Source of the DNA: an uncultured Christensenella sp.
Lineage (GTDB): Bacteria; Bacillota; Clostridia; Christensenellales; Borkfalkiaceae
Assembly (NCBI GenBank): GCA_910585705.1
Contig: CAJUER010000001.1
Location: 306,651-370,650, forward strand
Length of the DNA: 64,000 nucleotides
Direction: 5' to 3'
The translations under genes were made by a program, and so were the position numbers. Below are positions 52,730 to 62,691 of this stretch, piece after piece (the first letter of the stretch is position 1; each line of letters begins with the position of its first letter). Below the pieces are notes generated by a model. The model was not told the DNA's origin, made no database searches, and was given only the letters and a program-made list of their open reading frames with translations.

Positions 52730-52850
52730 ATCAAAGGCGTGTGGCGCGTTTTTCGCGCCGTTATTCAAACCGATATTTTAACCTCTTGCACGGCAAAGGT
52801 TGAATATAAAAAAATAAGTCCACCCGGACGTTAAATGGAGGAAATCAGAT

Positions 52851-53570
52851 ATGGACGGAATCGTTCAGAACCCCGAGGGGGAAGTTAAAGAACAGCAGGG
52901 CGCAGCTCAACAGCCGGAAAGCCAGCCGAGCAAGGAAGCGACACCGCCCGCACCTGCGGCGAACCCCACCGCAGAAAGCACCACGGCAACGACCGAAAAC
53001 AAGGACGGAAACCCGCAGCAGGAAGAACCCGCAAAGGAAATGACCGCCGCACAGTTCGAGCAATACAACGAAACTCTGCGTCGCGTTTCCAAAACGGCAA
53101 AAGCAGGACTGCCCGGGCGTTATAATGCCTTTGAGGACGCAGAGGTCAAAGCCCTTGTAAAACAGCAGATTTTGGCGGGAGAAACGCCCAGCGTGAAAGA
53201 CCTCGCCGCCGGAGTTGTTACAAGGCTGACCCCCGCACCCGAGCCGAAGCCGGAAGAACCCAAAACGCAAAACGCGGACGCGGAAGTGTTGAGCCTCAAA
53301 GCAGAGAACGCCTTGCTTAAAGCGGGCATAAACCCCGAGAGAATCGACGCGGCGACCAAACTCTTTATTGCCGAGGGTGGCGACCTCGCAAAAGTCTCCG
53401 ACTTTGTTGCAAAATACCCCGAATGGGGCAAGTCGGGGCAGGGCGTAGTGTTTACGAAAGCACCGCCCGTCGCTGGCAAAACAGCACCGAACCCCACCAG
53501 CCAGCCCGTGCTGAATGACTTTGAAAAGAAAGTTGCGGCAGCTCGGAAAGCGCGGGGCTTGGAAACTTAA
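52851..53570 (+). CDS. Scaffold-like phage protein
   Basis: 239 residues; highly E/K/P/A rich with long coiled-coil-like stretches (residues 15-65 low complexity). Located between portal and capsid, which is the usual scaffold position. No protease domain. About 120 bp of AT-rich noncoding DNA with a GGCGCG/CGCGCC hairpin (52743-52759) precede it. Scaffold role inferred from position. Confidence 0.75.
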   Translation: MDGIVQNPEGEVKEQQGAAQQPESQPSKEATPPAPAANPTAESTTATTENKDGNPQQEEPAKEMTAAQFEQYNETLRRVSKTAKAGLPGRYNAFEDAEVKALVKQQILAGETPSVKDLAAGVVTRLTPAPEPKPEEPKTQNADAEVLSLKAENALLKAGINPERIDAATKLFIAEGGDLAKVSDFVAKYPEWGKSGQGVVFTKAPPVAGKTAPNPTSQPVLNDFEKKVAAARKARGLET

Positions 53571-53598
53571 ATTATTTCATTAACAAGGAGAAACTAAA

Positions 53599-54585
53599 AT
53601 GGCAATTACTCTTGGCGACGCATTCCAGAACTGGAATGAAGATACGCAGAAAGGTACGGGCGCAACGGTAGACGGTGGCGTTATCGCTATGCTCGAACCC
53701 AACATTTTCAGAAACAAGGTAATGCTTCCCGGCGTTACCTACGCAACCGACGTTGAAAGCCTTATGGTAGACAACCAGTTCGCGGTTGCTTTCATTCGTA
53801 AGCTCGAAAAGGTCAAGGTCAATCTTTGCAAGGCAAGCTCGAAAGACGCATTCCGCGTCGTGCCTACGCAGTCGGACGGAGACTTTATCGAGGTTAAGTG
53901 CAACGACGTTCTCAAAGTTGCGGAGGTCGTTCACGAACCTATCGACGAAGCGCGTGTGAGCGGCAAGACCGCAGACCGCGTTGCAATCGCAAGCGAGAGC
54001 TACGACGAAGTAAAAGAGCTTCGTTATCTTTCGTATCTCATCAACGGCGGCGGCTCTCCCGACCCCACGGACGTTGGCGCGCCCGCGTCCGCAGATACGG
54101 AGCGTTGCACGAAAGACAACGTACTCGATAAGATTATCGACGACAGAAAGGCACTCCGCAAGGCGGGCGCAAACCCCGACACCCTCATCATCTCCGAGGA
54201 CACCGATTCGGTATTCTTGAAGTATATCGGCAACCGTAACTATTTCAGCGTTGCAAGCTCGACCGAGACCGCCGTGTTCGGACAGGTCTTTGCGGGTACG
54301 CTTTTCAGCGGTAAGGTAAAGGTATTTACCTCCAACGCGCTGGGACAGGACAACTCGGAGCTGGTCGGCGAGGAAGCGGGCAACAGCGAGTGGGACTGGA
54401 CGAATATCGAGTATATTCTCTACGACTACAAGACCCTCTGCATTATCAACGTGGCGAGATATATCGGGCTTGTTGACTATTCCGCTATGGAACACAACAG
54501 CACCCTCATCTCGATTCTGACGGTATGCGGCGGTCGTATCCGCAACACGCAGAAAGTCATCGCAAAGAAATACGCTGCGGCGTGA
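53599..54585 (+). CDS. Major capsid protein
   Basis: 328 residues. Placed after the scaffold, before connector genes, with SD AAGGAGA. Seen: QNWNEDTQKGTGATVDGG N-terminus, FLKYIGNRNYFSVASS and RYIGLVDYSAMEHNST, of the kind found in HK97-fold phage capsids. Exact fold not proven from sequence. A hairpin follows (54604-54637). Confidence 0.85.
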   Translation: MAITLGDAFQNWNEDTQKGTGATVDGGVIAMLEPNIFRNKVMLPGVTYATDVESLMVDNQFAVAFIRKLEKVKVNLCKASSKDAFRVVPTQSDGDFIEVKCNDVLKVAEVVHEPIDEARVSGKTADRVAIASESYDEVKELRYLSYLINGGGSPDPTDVGAPASADTERCTKDNVLDKIIDDRKALRKAGANPDTLIISEDTDSVFLKYIGNRNYFSVASSTETAVFGQVFAGTLFSGKVKVFTSNALGQDNSELVGEEAGNSEWDWTNIEYILYDYKTLCIINVARYIGLVDYSAMEHNSTLISILTVCGGRIRNTQKVIAKKYAAA

Positions 54586-54603
54586 ACCAAATAAACGAAA
54601 AAT

Positions 54604-54637
54604 GGGAGCGGGGCGGTTGCCTCACTCCCTTTGTTTT
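54604..54637 (+). terminator. Hairpin after capsid gene
   Basis: GGGAG / CTCCC stem with an inner GGC/GCC pair, then TTTGTTTT. Partial termination after the capsid gene is common in phages and raises capsid dosage. Confidence 0.6.
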
Positions 54638-54663
54638 CGTTGAGTAAATAACAGGAGCGAATT

Positions 54664-54957
54664 ATGGCAAACAGCATTGACAGCAGAATGAGCCGTTTAT
54701 GCGGCAGACTTATGACAGTTGCACAGAACGCGCGCGATTCGGCGGAATACATTTTGGAAGAAATGGAATACGTTGCCGAAGCAAACCCCGAGAGGGAGGA
54801 CGTGCGGGCTTGCATAGATGAAGTGAAAGCCAAAATCAAGACCGGCGAGGCGGAGAACTGGGCGACCGCGAACCATTGGAGCGAACACTTCGACGGAATC
54901 AGCGAACCCGACAACGAAACCGACACCAGCACCAAGAAAGAGGGCGCAGACGACTAA
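54664..54957 (+). CDS. Hypothetical phage head protein
   Basis: 97 residues, SD AGGAG, acidic C-terminal tail. Helical start. No family recognised. Confidence 0.7.
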   Translation: MANSIDSRMSRLCGRLMTVAQNARDSAEYILEEMEYVAEANPEREDVRACIDEVKAKIKTGEAENWATANHWSEHFDGISEPDNETDTSTKKEGADD

Positions 54958-54978
54958 ACCCAAGGGAGGTGCTGTGTT

Positions 54979-55416
54979 ATGGCATATAAAATCATATCAG
55001 TAAGCTACGGACACGGCACTCGGAGCAGCAACGGGAAACTATCCCCGAGCGGTAAGCTGTATGACTACGGAACAGATAAAGAATACCGTACAGGCGACGT
55101 GGTTGTCGTTCCCGTAACACACGCAAAAAGCGGCAAGACTTACAATACGCTCGCAGTCGTAAGATTGACGAGTAAACTCGACAGTGCAGGCGGGCAAGCC
55201 AAAGCTGACCATATAACCGACCCCAAGAACGGAATCAAGGCAAAAGACGTGAGCGAGCGACTGGAAGTCGCCAAGCGTCAAGGACTGGACGTGCGAAGCG
55301 ACAGGGACGTGAATGTTACGACCCTACCCGGATACGATACGCGAGGCAATAACGAAAAGTGGTCGGAGAGGGATACGCCGAAAAATTCTACCCGCTTAAT
55401 TTCAAGAGGAGAATGA
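54979..55416 (+). CDS. Hypothetical phage structural protein
   Basis: 145 residues, SD GGAGG; a small basic beta-like domain (ISVSYGHGTRSSNGKLSPSG). No family recognised. Between capsid and connector genes. Confidence 0.68.
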   Translation: MAYKIISVSYGHGTRSSNGKLSPSGKLYDYGTDKEYRTGDVVVVPVTHAKSGKTYNTLAVVRLTSKLDSAGGQAKADHITDPKNGIKAKDVSERLEVAKRQGLDVRSDRDVNVTTLPGYDTRGNNEKWSERDTPKNSTRLISRGE

Positions 55417-55418
55417 CA

Positions 55419-55973
55419 ATGTATTATCACGAACCAATAGATAACAGCGACCTCGTTGTGCCTACTTACGACGAAATACCGCGCGGGGCACAGTTTCCTT
55501 GCAGTACGGAGCGGTTAAGGTATAACAAAGACGACCACCGTTATTATTTAACCGAGGCGGCTCTGTCGCATTACGATATAGACTGCGAGCCAAGCGGTAT
55601 TAAAAAGTTGATTTATACAGCGACAGACCATATTTACAGCTATATCGCAATTATGGCGCAGACCAAATACAACCTTATGTGTTACCGCATAGCAAAAAGC
55701 CTTTTTGGGAGTTTTAAGACACGGAAAGAAGGGCGACTGGAAGTCGAGAAAATGATTGCGTTGCAAGCCGATTATGTAAACGAATACGGCGATATGAAGA
55801 AAGCACCCAAAATGGTTGTAAACCCCGAGAGCGGGCGCGTCCGCGATAACGACGTGGATTTATCGTCGGGCTTTTGGCTTCACGATGAGGTGCTTATATG
55901 GCTGAACACGAACTATCTGACAGACCCCAACGCGGTATATCTTCCGTGGGAGGTCAAGTGGTCTGAATATTAA
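55419..55973 (+). CDS. Candidate head-tail connector protein
   Basis: 184 residues from ATG 55419 (AGAGGAG upstream; an earlier in-frame ATG lies in the previous gene). Hydrophobic helix HIYSYIAIMAQTKYNLMCYR around residue 75 and a basic KTRKEGRLEVEKMI. Connector role is inferred from position and size. Confidence 0.62.
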   Translation: MYYHEPIDNSDLVVPTYDEIPRGAQFPCSTERLRYNKDDHRYYLTEAALSHYDIDCEPSGIKKLIYTATDHIYSYIAIMAQTKYNLMCYRIAKSLFGSFKTRKEGRLEVEKMIALQADYVNEYGDMKKAPKMVVNPESGRVRDNDVDLSSGFWLHDEVLIWLNTNYLTDPNAVYLPWEVKWSEY

Positions 55974-55985
55974 GGGGAGGACGCA

Positions 55986-56384
55986 ATGGCACAAAAAAAC
56001 GAATTTCCTATGTGGTCGCCCCACGAAAGAGCGAAGCATTTCAAGCGTTACACCGGGGAGCTTCCCGTTGAGCTGAAAGACAGCGAGACCATAACGGTTG
56101 AAGATAATCGCTATGCGTTAAACGGCAAGCTGAAATGGATAGAGACGACGAGCAAGGAAGAAAACGACGAGCAACCGCTCGGCGGGCTTCTCGTTCCTAA
56201 TACCTATGTTACGATACGGACGAACTCGCTCAAAACCTTTGCGGTCGGGGACATTATTGAATTACCCAAAAGCTCGCCCCTCGGCGGTCTTTGGATAATA
56301 CAGGACGGAATGACTACCGACTATACCTACACCCCGAAGCAGGTGCAGACCTATCAATATTTGCCGCTTTCAAGTTTAGGATAA
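55986..56384 (+). CDS. Candidate head-closure/tail-completion protein
   Basis: 132 residues, beta-rich (VTIRTNSLKTFAVGDIIEL), like head-closure proteins of many phages in position and size. Function inferred. Confidence 0.6.
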   Translation: MAQKNEFPMWSPHERAKHFKRYTGELPVELKDSETITVEDNRYALNGKLKWIETTSKEENDEQPLGGLLVPNTYVTIRTNSLKTFAVGDIIELPKSSPLGGLWIIQDGMTTDYTYTPKQVQTYQYLPLSSLG

Positions 56385-56387
56385 TCT

Positions 56388-56909
56388 ATGCAACAGTACA
56401 ACAACCGCCTGCGAATGCAAGACCTCTTTATGAACCCCGCGCTTGCGGGGGTATTCCCGCAGTTTACACCAGGTGCAAAGCTGAAAAATGTTTACTCTTT
56501 CGCAGAGACCGAGGAAAAAGTTTTGAAATACTTTGCCAACGCGTTAAACGGCACTATCACGGGCGCGGGCGAGCTTGTAGTCCGTGGGAAGCAGCAAACC
56601 GTTTTGAGCCGTGTGCGACAGTTGCAACCGCTTATAGAGAGCTTTTTCAATAACATTCCGAAAGTTGCCGCCGCCCTCCGAAAAAACGCGCCTTTATATC
56701 TTCCGTATGCGGCGAGAAAGCAGCTTGAAGATATAAAGACCCCGGCGGGTAAAATCAAGGCAATGCGCGCCGTTATGGACAATCTACAATACAATACCGA
56801 CCTCGGCGCGTTGAACAGCGTCAAGCACGAAAAGCCCGAGCAATTCTCGAAGAATAAGCGCGCGTGGGAAAGAAAGGTCGGCTATAAAGGGAGGCTCAAA
56901 CATATATGA
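56388..56909 (+). CDS. Hypothetical phage structural protein
   Basis: 173 residues, helical, basic C-terminus. Overlaps the next gene by 4 nt. Probably a tail-junction or connector protein; not recognised. Confidence 0.65.
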   Translation: MQQYNNRLRMQDLFMNPALAGVFPQFTPGAKLKNVYSFAETEEKVLKYFANALNGTITGAGELVVRGKQQTVLSRVRQLQPLIESFFNNIPKVAAALRKNAPLYLPYAARKQLEDIKTPAGKIKAMRAVMDNLQYNTDLGALNSVKHEKPEQFSKNKRAWERKVGYKGRLKHI

Positions 56910-57880
56910 GCAAAAAAGTAAGAATTACCGCCGACGCGGTTCTCGCAATCGTGCGGGGCATATTCGAGGACGAGGACGTCAATTTTACCGTGGACGACAT
57001 ATCCTCGCCCGAGAGCTGGCAGGGAAAGACTGTCGGCGATATTCTGAACGTGGAATATTACACGTTCAAACACCGCCCGGAGGCAAGCCAAACAATAATC
57101 GAGAGAATAATGCAGGAAAAGGGCTACGCGACACGCCTCGAAGCGTTGAACCGCTCTTTCTGCCTTTTATCGCTCGGCAACGTCGAAAGACTTTACTCAA
57201 AGGACGTTGATATGGCGGTGCTTTCTGCAACGCTTGAATACTACGTGCAGACAAGCAAAATCAAACTCCTTGAATATTTAATCGAGGACAGCAACATTGA
57301 GACGAGCGGGCTACGCATACCCGTCCAGTTCGGAGACCAACTCCGCAAGGCGGTCGTGTTCTTCGGTCGCCCCGTAGTAAGCGACATTCAGTCGTCCACT
57401 CCGTTTGGGGAGGCAGCTATTGCCGAGGTGGAGGTTGTAATTATGCTCTATCCCGACGTTTACAGTTACAGTGATTACACCGTCAGCGTTACGTTTACAA
57501 ACGACAGCGGCGCGCAGGAGACCGCAGCCGTGCCTCTTTCGAGTTTCTCTGTCGCAAACGTGATGACGCAGGACGCAGTACCATATATCAACAACCCCCG
57601 CAAGGTGGGAAACATAAACCTATCGTGCGCCAGCTCGTTTGTGCTGGTGTTCGAGGGATACGACAACCTTTTCATCAACCACATTTCCGACAAGGCTCTG
57701 AACGGGGAGAAAGTGGCAGACAATAACACGCCCTACACGCTCACGGTCAAGCGGGGCGAAAAGACATACACGCACGAGGTGGTTATTAAAGACCACCAAA
57801 TAACTACAAACGCGGACACCGGGAACGAGACCCACACGCTCACGCTTGTAATCAGAGGAGTAAAAAATGGCTCTGCATAA
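56906..57880 (+). CDS. Hypothetical phage tail-region protein
   Basis: 324 residues, mixed alpha-beta; contains VVIMLYPDVYSYSDYTVSV and a C-terminal THTLTLVIRGVKNGSA strand. No family recognised. Overlaps the following gene by 14 nt. Might be a tail tube or a spike-joining protein, by location only. Confidence 0.6.
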   Translation: MSKKVRITADAVLAIVRGIFEDEDVNFTVDDISSPESWQGKTVGDILNVEYYTFKHRPEASQTIIERIMQEKGYATRLEALNRSFCLLSLGNVERLYSKDVDMAVLSATLEYYVQTSKIKLLEYLIEDSNIETSGLRIPVQFGDQLRKAVVFFGRPVVSDIQSSTPFGEAAIAEVEVVIMLYPDVYSYSDYTVSVTFTNDSGAQETAAVPLSSFSVANVMTQDAVPYINNPRKVGNINLSCASSFVLVFEGYDNLFINHISDKALNGEKVADNNTPYTLTVKRGEKTYTHEVVIKDHQITTNADTGNETHTLTLVIRGVKNGSA

Positions 57881-58433
57881 TTTGAAAATAACCGTCATCG
57901 ACGGAGGCAGGGGAGACAGTGGCGCGCTCGGCGGTTCGGACGACACGAACACCGGAGGCGAGAAGAAAGGCAAAGAGAAGTCCCTGCTCACAAAGGTGCT
58001 GAACTACAATTCGACCATAAGAGAAAAGGTCAAGCAGTCCACCTCGCCGACGACGTTTTTTGCAATTCAAGCCGGGGTGCAGCTTGCCACGCAGACGGGC
58101 AGAGAGTTTATCAATTACTATGTGAGCGACATAGGACGCACCAACGGCGATAGCAACTATCAGCAAATCGTGAACCGCCGAATTGAAAAAGTTACCGACG
58201 TTTTGAGTATAGGACAGGGCGCGCTTGGAGGCGCGGCGGCTGGTTCTATGGCTGGTCCTATCGGAGCAGCTATCGGCGCGGTCGTGGGCGCGGTTTCGTC
58301 GGGCATAAGCCTCGGTTTCAAGTACGCCGAGCGCGAAAGAACGTATCAGCACGAAATGTTCAAAGAGAACACCTCGCAAGCCTACTTGCTTGCAAGGGCG
58401 AATTATTCCGCATACACGGGGAGGGTGCGATAA
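57867..58433 (+). CDS. Glycine-zipper phage protein, ejection-like candidate
   Basis: 188 residues. Residues about 110-150 are a hydrophobic Gly/Ala-rich stretch (LGGAAAGSMAGPIGAAIGA), a glycine-zipper type that can span or pore a membrane. The rest is polar. In the tail operon, upstream of the large tail protein. Suggests an internal or DNA-ejection protein; not proven. Confidence 0.6.
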   Translation: MALHNLKITVIDGGRGDSGALGGSDDTNTGGEKKGKEKSLLTKVLNYNSTIREKVKQSTSPTTFFAIQAGVQLATQTGREFINYYVSDIGRTNGDSNYQQIVNRRIEKVTDVLSIGQGALGGAAAGSMAGPIGAAIGAVVGAVSSGISLGFKYAERERTYQHEMFKENTSQAYLLARANYSAYTGRVR

Positions 58434-61400
58434 TGTACTATTGGAGGGTTTTCCTTTGGGAAAACGGAAAGAAATCAACTGAATATACCGAATACACCGT
58501 CGCGCCGATTTTTCTCGAAGATAAGCTCGACGAAACGCTCGACAGCGGCGAGGTCATTCTCAAAAGTATGCCGATAGCCACTCGAAACGCATTCCCTCCA
58601 AAAACAAAATTCAGAGTTGAACGCTACACAAAAGCCGACTACACAGACGAACCGCGTCGGTGGGATATGGTAGTCGAACACGACGACGTGGAGGAGTATG
58701 TGGGCGCGCCCGAGATTTGCACCCACCGCGTGAACCTCATCGAAGCGTCCGCCGTGGCGCAGAATATGCACGTCGATAATATTGCTCTCACGTATGAGTT
58801 GCAAGACGTTGATTTGAATTACAGAACCACGTTGCCCGACGAGGGGGTCGCGGTGGCAAATGTCTATCCGGGCGGCTCTTCATACAACACTTTTACCGAC
58901 GGGGGACACTCGGACAGTTTCAATAACTGGCTTCTGAATTGGAACGGTGTCGATTACGCACACGCTACGCAAGACAGACCAAGCATAACATACTTTGAGA
59001 CGAATTTCAAATTTGAATGGAGCAGAACCGAAAGTCTAAATAGGCTTATTGCAAAAATCAACGCAAGTACAGCCCGTGAATTTGAATTTGATATTCCAAA
59101 ATTAACCGCGTATGCTGGGACGGGCAACTCGTGGCAAGAAATTGGAGAGATACCTACCAAAACGACCGTAACGTGGAAAAAATATAGACGACGCGCAACA
59201 CAAGACAGCGACGGACGATATATAGCCGACGTGCGGTTTGAGGCAGAAGAAACAGACAACGGAACACTCGTAGACTTAACGAGTTTCCCGACAAGCAGCA
59301 GTGGCTTCGTTTCCCTTTCATTGAGAACAAAGGTCGAAAACAATACTTTGTATATTTGCGAAACACCGTACTACGGAAGTGTTTGGAGTAGAAATGATAC
59401 AAAATCGGGTTTTAGAATATTAAATTCTAAATGGATAGGCGATACAGAGCTAACAGGTTCAGATAATACGATATATGTTCCAATAAGTTGGGCGACCGCA
59501 AATTCGCATTACGAAAAAGCCTCGTTTGCAACATTTGCAATGGCGGACGAAGAGGCGATTTCAACGGGAGACGATGGGAATGTTTATATTTGTTGGTATG
59601 AGTATGAGATACAGACCCGAGAAGCGTTTTACGCGAGCGGTGGAACAAGCATACCGGCTCGGCAATATTATTCGTGTACGGGCTATTGGTCAGGGCTTAA
59701 TACAAGTAGTTTGAACGACGATTATTGGTACTTCAACAAAAAGCAGTTGGATAAAATTATAATAAAGTCAAATCCAACACAAGCCCCGAGCGTTTATGTA
59801 AAAACAAACGTAACCGCGACCGTTGAAATGGTTGACGTGAACGGCGGGAAGTTTCTGATGAAAGGAAAAAAATATTCCTGCTATGAGCTTCTAAAAAAAG
59901 CATTATTGACGGTAGATACTCAAATAATCGATAACTCAAAAATCGGTGTCGATGAACTTGTGGAAAAATACCCGTTAGCGATTAGTACGGAATGGGTAGC
60001 GCGCCTGCAAGCCGCAACAATGCAAGAGACTATTTTCGAGCAGAAAAACCTATGGGAGATTTTGCTTCAAATAGGATATTACCTACACGCTATACCCTAC
60101 ATTGAATTTGCGGACGACGGAACAGACCGATTTTTGTTGAGCTTCCGCCAACTTGGAGACACAAAAAAGAAAGCGGATACGAGCATTAAATTGACTGTAT
60201 TTAATAGCCAAAATTTATCCGACTACTTCACGCAGTACGATAGCTACGTAACAAACCTTTTTTCGCCTCAAAACGAGGTTGACGAATGGCTTGTGGTAAA
60301 GGCGGGCGACAGCACATATCTTGCGTCTAACGATAACGCGGAAATTTGCGCCTCGCGCCCCATAATAGAAATATTGGAGCTGGATATTAAATACCAAAAC
60401 GAGACGAGGAACGCCCTTGAAAGTATTTTTGAGGAAAGCGTTTATCAAATTTTAACCAGCGATAACCCGAAAAGGATACAGCCAGCAAAAGGGAACGCGA
60501 TTTATTATACACTGGGGAGCAAAAAAATTCTCGGCTTAAATTACGTTCCGCCGCAAGCAAATAGCGGTACGTTTCTCTATGCACTTCAAGAGATTTGTCG
60601 GAGATTATTCGGCAGTGTAATCAATAAGCCCGAAAAATTAAAGTTTAACGATTTGCTCATTCACGTAAAGTACAGAACGCAGGACGAGCTTCGCGTTTCG
60701 CAGGTTCGTCCCGATATACAGAACTTTATGCGAAATTCGTCGCTTGAAAAATATCCGCACCACGAGCAATATTACGGACAGCAAGACAAAATAATCGACA
60801 GTGAACGGTTTACAGAGAACTTGTTCGGGCAGTTAATTAGAGTTGGTAATACGGAATACCAAAGGCAGGAATACGCGCCAGCAGGAAGCGAAAAAGAAAG
60901 CGGTGACCTCGTGGATATTTACGGAGAGCCGTATTATGTTATAGCGACCGAAAACGAAAATCACGCAGACGCGATTTTGCAAAAGGTAACGTATTCTAAA
61001 AACTTCAACCAGCTTGCAAAAATCGTTACCATACCAAGCGAGCCGAGATTTTACGAGGTAAGCGAGCGGTCAAAAGTGCGCCGAGAGGTTCGCCTTATGG
61101 AATTTATAGAATTATCAACCACGCAGCCGACCGCAAAAACCAATGCAAGGTTTTTGAGCGCGACCAAATGGAAGAATTTTATAAAATATACCATATTTGG
61201 CAAGGGGAGCTATTCGCTTCCTAATTTCGCATACACGAAATTTCAGGCAGACCGACGTCGTGAGCATATAGGAGGATACGGACAACTGATTCCGGCAGAT
61301 TCTATGTTTCCGTCGGGAGAGACTGTGAGAAACGGAGAAAACAGCGTCGCACCGCTTGAAGCAAAAGACAACGCACAATGCGTTGTTTCGCTTCTGCATT

Positions 61401-62113
61401 ACCCGACGAGAAACGGTATGATTTTCGAGTGGGATATGGAGGATAATTTTAAGGCTGGCGATTTTATAGACGCGGGGCTGTCGGGAGTAAAAGAGAATGG
61501 CGAGGCATACGTTGCGCAACAGTCGCACCGCTATGTGGACGTTATGGGCAGAGCCGACCTTTTCACTTTCCGCCTTTTTAATAAAACAAACTGGACAATA
61601 GAACAGGCGCGGCAGCTTCCCAAAGCCACCTACGTGCCAACCGAAAATGAAAGCGATATATTCCTCCCGTCTCCGTATACGATAGGGCTTGATAAAGACA
61701 ACCGCGAGGCTATATCGTTTAATTTTCAAATAAACCTACTACACCGCCCGACAGCGCAAGACAGTGAAGATTTTATCACGCTTTCAAATCTGTTCGGCGA
61801 AAAGGAAAGCGAATTAAAAATGTGCCTTTTGAGTGAAACGCAAAGTATGTTTAATCAAGACATAAACGCTTCGCTCCACAGTGTTCTTGCGGATAACGTG
61901 CAATATTCCTTGATAGACAATGCCTCATTAAATGCTATTGAGTTAAGAATAACCAAGCCCACGGGCGTAGACTTGGAAAAAATAAAAGCGATAGCGTTAT
62001 ACGAGGAAAGCGACGGAGGCGCACGGTATGCGTATATCATCAAGAATGTAGAAAAAACACCAGCCGAGCAGAGGCTCAAAAGCTGGTGGCTATTTCCAGT
62101 ATTCAGTGATTAA
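58433..62113 (+). CDS. Large phage tail/baseplate protein
   Basis: 1226 residues, 1-nt overlap with the previous gene (TAATG). N-terminal part starts MYYWRVFLWENGKKSTEY and resembles a phage tail adaptor; the rest is rich in Thr, Asn and aromatic residues without clear repeats. Base composition in the 59.0-60.3 kb part is visibly AT-richer than in the flanks. Probably baseplate, spike or tail-associated protein. Confidence 0.75.
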   Translation: MYYWRVFLWENGKKSTEYTEYTVAPIFLEDKLDETLDSGEVILKSMPIATRNAFPPKTKFRVERYTKADYTDEPRRWDMVVEHDDVEEYVGAPEICTHRVNLIEASAVAQNMHVDNIALTYELQDVDLNYRTTLPDEGVAVANVYPGGSSYNTFTDGGHSDSFNNWLLNWNGVDYAHATQDRPSITYFETNFKFEWSRTESLNRLIAKINASTAREFEFDIPKLTAYAGTGNSWQEIGEIPTKTTVTWKKYRRRATQDSDGRYIADVRFEAEETDNGTLVDLTSFPTSSSGFVSLSLRTKVENNTLYICETPYYGSVWSRNDTKSGFRILNSKWIGDTELTGSDNTIYVPISWATANSHYEKASFATFAMADEEAISTGDDGNVYICWYEYEIQTREAFYASGGTSIPARQYYSCTGYWSGLNTSSLNDDYWYFNKKQLDKIIIKSNPTQAPSVYVKTNVTATVEMVDVNGGKFLMKGKKYSCYELLKKALLTVDTQIIDNSKIGVDELVEKYPLAISTEWVARLQAATMQETIFEQKNLWEILLQIGYYLHAIPYIEFADDGTDRFLLSFRQLGDTKKKADTSIKLTVFNSQNLSDYFTQYDSYVTNLFSPQNEVDEWLVVKAGDSTYLASNDNAEICASRPIIEILELDIKYQNETRNALESIFEESVYQILTSDNPKRIQPAKGNAIYYTLGSKKILGLNYVPPQANSGTFLYALQEICRRLFGSVINKPEKLKFNDLLIHVKYRTQDELRVSQVRPDIQNFMRNSSLEKYPHHEQYYGQQDKIIDSERFTENLFGQLIRVGNTEYQRQEYAPAGSEKESGDLVDIYGEPYYVIATENENHADAILQKVTYSKNFNQLAKIVTIPSEPRFYEVSERSKVRREVRLMEFIELSTTQPTAKTNARFLSATKWKNFIKYTIFGKGSYSLPNFAYTKFQADRRREHIGGYGQLIPADSMFPSGETVRNGENSVAPLEAKDNAQCVVSLLHYPTRNGMIFEWDMEDNFKAGDFIDAGLSGVKENGEAYVAQQSHRYVDVMGRADLFTFRLFNKTNWTIEQARQLPKATYVPTENESDIFLPSPYTIGLDKDNREAISFNFQINLLHRPTAQDSEDFITLSNLFGEKESELKMCLLSETQSMFNQDINASLHSVLADNVQYSLIDNASLNAIELRITKPTGVDLEKIKAIALYEESDGGARYAYIIKNVEKTPAEQRLKSWWLFPVFSD

Positions 62114-62691
62114 GCGGCGGACACAGTGAGAGAACCAACACTGCATATAAAATAAAATCGCGCCTCTAAATTATTAACTGATTCGTATTCACTAACAATA
62201 AACTCGCTCTGTTGGTATAAGGTAACTTTGACCCACCTATAAATCGAATTTCCATACCGTGAAAAGTAGGCGTGTTCGATTTTGATAGCGTCGTAACTGT
62301 CGGTAATGGTTGAGGAGTATATGTATCCTGCCTTATTCCCCGAAATATCATAACGCTGCCAAAATGTTTCCGTATAAACCGAAAGCCTTGCAAACGACGA
62401 AGCAAAGGAAATTGAGGGGTAATTTGCGTTTTCATAATCGGGCGACAAATAATCGCCCTCGGCTATTGCCGCTTGAATATCAGACAAGGAATAAAGCGGC
62501 GGCTCACTATCGTTGCCGGGGTTCGCGTCGGGCTTTGTGGAATCCGTGCAGCCCGAAAAAGCAAAAACAAGAGCAAAAAGCACGAAAAGAGCCAAAACCC
62601 GAAATTTATGTGGATAACTTAATTTTTCGGGGGGGGGGGTAGTTTTTAATAGTAAATTTTTTACCCATAATGAACCTCCAATTTTTCCCAT
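62110..62691 (-). CDS. Phage-borne lipoprotein, moron, with polyC tract
   Basis: 193 residues from ATG 62691 with GGAGGT upstream. After an N-terminal extension containing PPP (encoded by the C11 tract) comes a basic-hydrophobic signal and a lipobox FAFSGC. The gene is convergent with the tail gene (stops overlap by 3 nt) and divergent from the fibre gene, and has its own promoter. A second RBS-ATG at 62668 is out of frame at tract length 11. Surface-exposed lipid-anchored function inferred; possible superinfection exclusion or host-surface role is a guess. Confidence 0.78.
   Translation of the reverse strand: MGKIGGSLWVKNLLLKTTPPPEKLSYPHKFRVLALFVLFALVFAFSGCTDSTKPDANPGNDSEPPLYSLSDIQAAIAEGDYLSPDYENANYPSISFASSFARLSVYTETFWQRYDISGNKAGYIYSSTITDSYDAIKIEHAYFSRYGNSIYRWVKVTLYQQSEFIVSEYESVNNLEARFYFICSVGSLTVSAA
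62629..62639. repeat. G11 homopolymer tract in lipoprotein gene
   Basis: Eleven consecutive G on + (C on the coding minus strand) inside the start of the lipoprotein gene. Homopolymers of this length slip during replication. Confidence 0.85.

Noticed and set aside
53572..54495. A 307-codon open frame antisense to the capsid gene
   Set aside because: It mirrors the capsid codons, has no ribosome binding site and no recognisable domain; the sense gene is well supported.
62629..62639. G11 tract as a pure sequencing artefact
   Set aside because: Length error cannot be excluded, but the tandem RBS-ATG pair in two frames gives the tract independent meaning, so it is reported with that caveat.
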